Shown: positions 32,909 through 33,013 of the stretch, one piece after another
Position numbering within the stretch: position 1 is the first letter of the stretch
Layout of the letters: each line of letters starts with the position of its first letter
DNA from: Bradyrhizobiaceae bacterium
GTDB lineage: Bacteria; Pseudomonadota; Alphaproteobacteria; Rhizobiales; Xanthobacteraceae
Assembly: GCA_947481635.1 (NCBI GenBank)
Contig: CANKHJ010000032.1
Span: 1-33,013, forward strand
Direction of reading: 5' to 3'
Length of the DNA stretch: 33,013 nt
The notes under the pieces: generated by a model
The model's database searches: none
The model's input: only the letters and a program-made list of their open reading frames with translations
Told to the model about the DNA's origin: nothing
Position numbers and translations under genes: made by a program

Positions 32909-33013
32909 CGCTCACGCCGATTCAGATATAGGCATCAGCATCTTATCCTGGAACGAGCGAGGCGATCATGGCGCACCCAGCGGGTGAATCGGAATCAAAC
33001 GCTCCTCGGCTCA

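Overview
The window looks like a chromosomal accessory region of a Bradyrhizobium-like alphaproteobacterium (Nitrobacteraceae, Hyphomicrobiales). The evidence is high GC with long antisense shadow frames, a porin at 31337-32908 with the mature start (ADLPVKAKPVQYVKIC) seen in Bradyrhizobium/Rhodopseudomonas porins, several twin-arginine-type leaders on binding proteins, and dispersed hairpin repeats of the kind common in these genomes. No rRNA, tRNA, transposase, integrase or CRISPR array was seen.

Region 1 (1-3119) is an IclR-controlled phenol module. It holds a truncated ABC binding protein (minus strand), an IclR regulator, and an HpaB-type flavin-dependent 4-hydroxyphenylacetate 3-monooxygenase. 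Matched pairs of a 15-bp palindrome lie in front of the regulator/transporter and in front of hpaB, both pairs with the same 19-bp offset.

Region 2 (3139-13718) looks like a MarR-controlled catabolic block. A seven-gene minus-strand run encodes a CE4 deacetylase-fold hydrolase, a Rieske oxygenase, an SDR, an ACMSD-type amidohydrolase, a DapA-type aldolase, an ornithine cyclodeaminase-like reductase and a VOC extradiol dioxygenase. Next come marR (plus), a TctC binding protein with a TauD-like dioxygenase (minus), and a cupin (plus). A GGAGCCTAAC-containing palindrome lies upstream of both minus-strand units. Rieske, SDR, extradiol dioxygenase and hydratase-aldolase follow the logic of a meta-cleavage aromatic pathway, but the substrate is unknown.

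Region 3 (13850-18068) is a LysR regulator with two N-terminal helix-turn-helix domains, divergent from an amidohydrolase, a 4,5-dihydroxyphthalate decarboxylase-like protein and a second orphan TctC binding protein.

Region 4 (18306-25269) holds an isopenicillin-N-synthase-type 2OG-Fe(II) oxygenase, a leaderless NMT1-like protein, an adenine deaminase-type enzyme, a D-2-hydroxyacid dehydrogenase, and a NitT/TauT-type ABC transporter (ATPase, permease, and a divergent binding protein). A nitrogenous (nucleobase-like) substrate is a reasonable guess, not shown.

Region 5 (25481-32908) is a complete dipeptide/oligopeptide-type ABC operon (binding protein, two permeases, two ATPases; minus strand), preceded by a porin with its own terminator. 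Several inverted-repeat elements (5135-5200, 13752-13828, 18083-18270, 25292-25480, 29395-29485) sit between transcription units.
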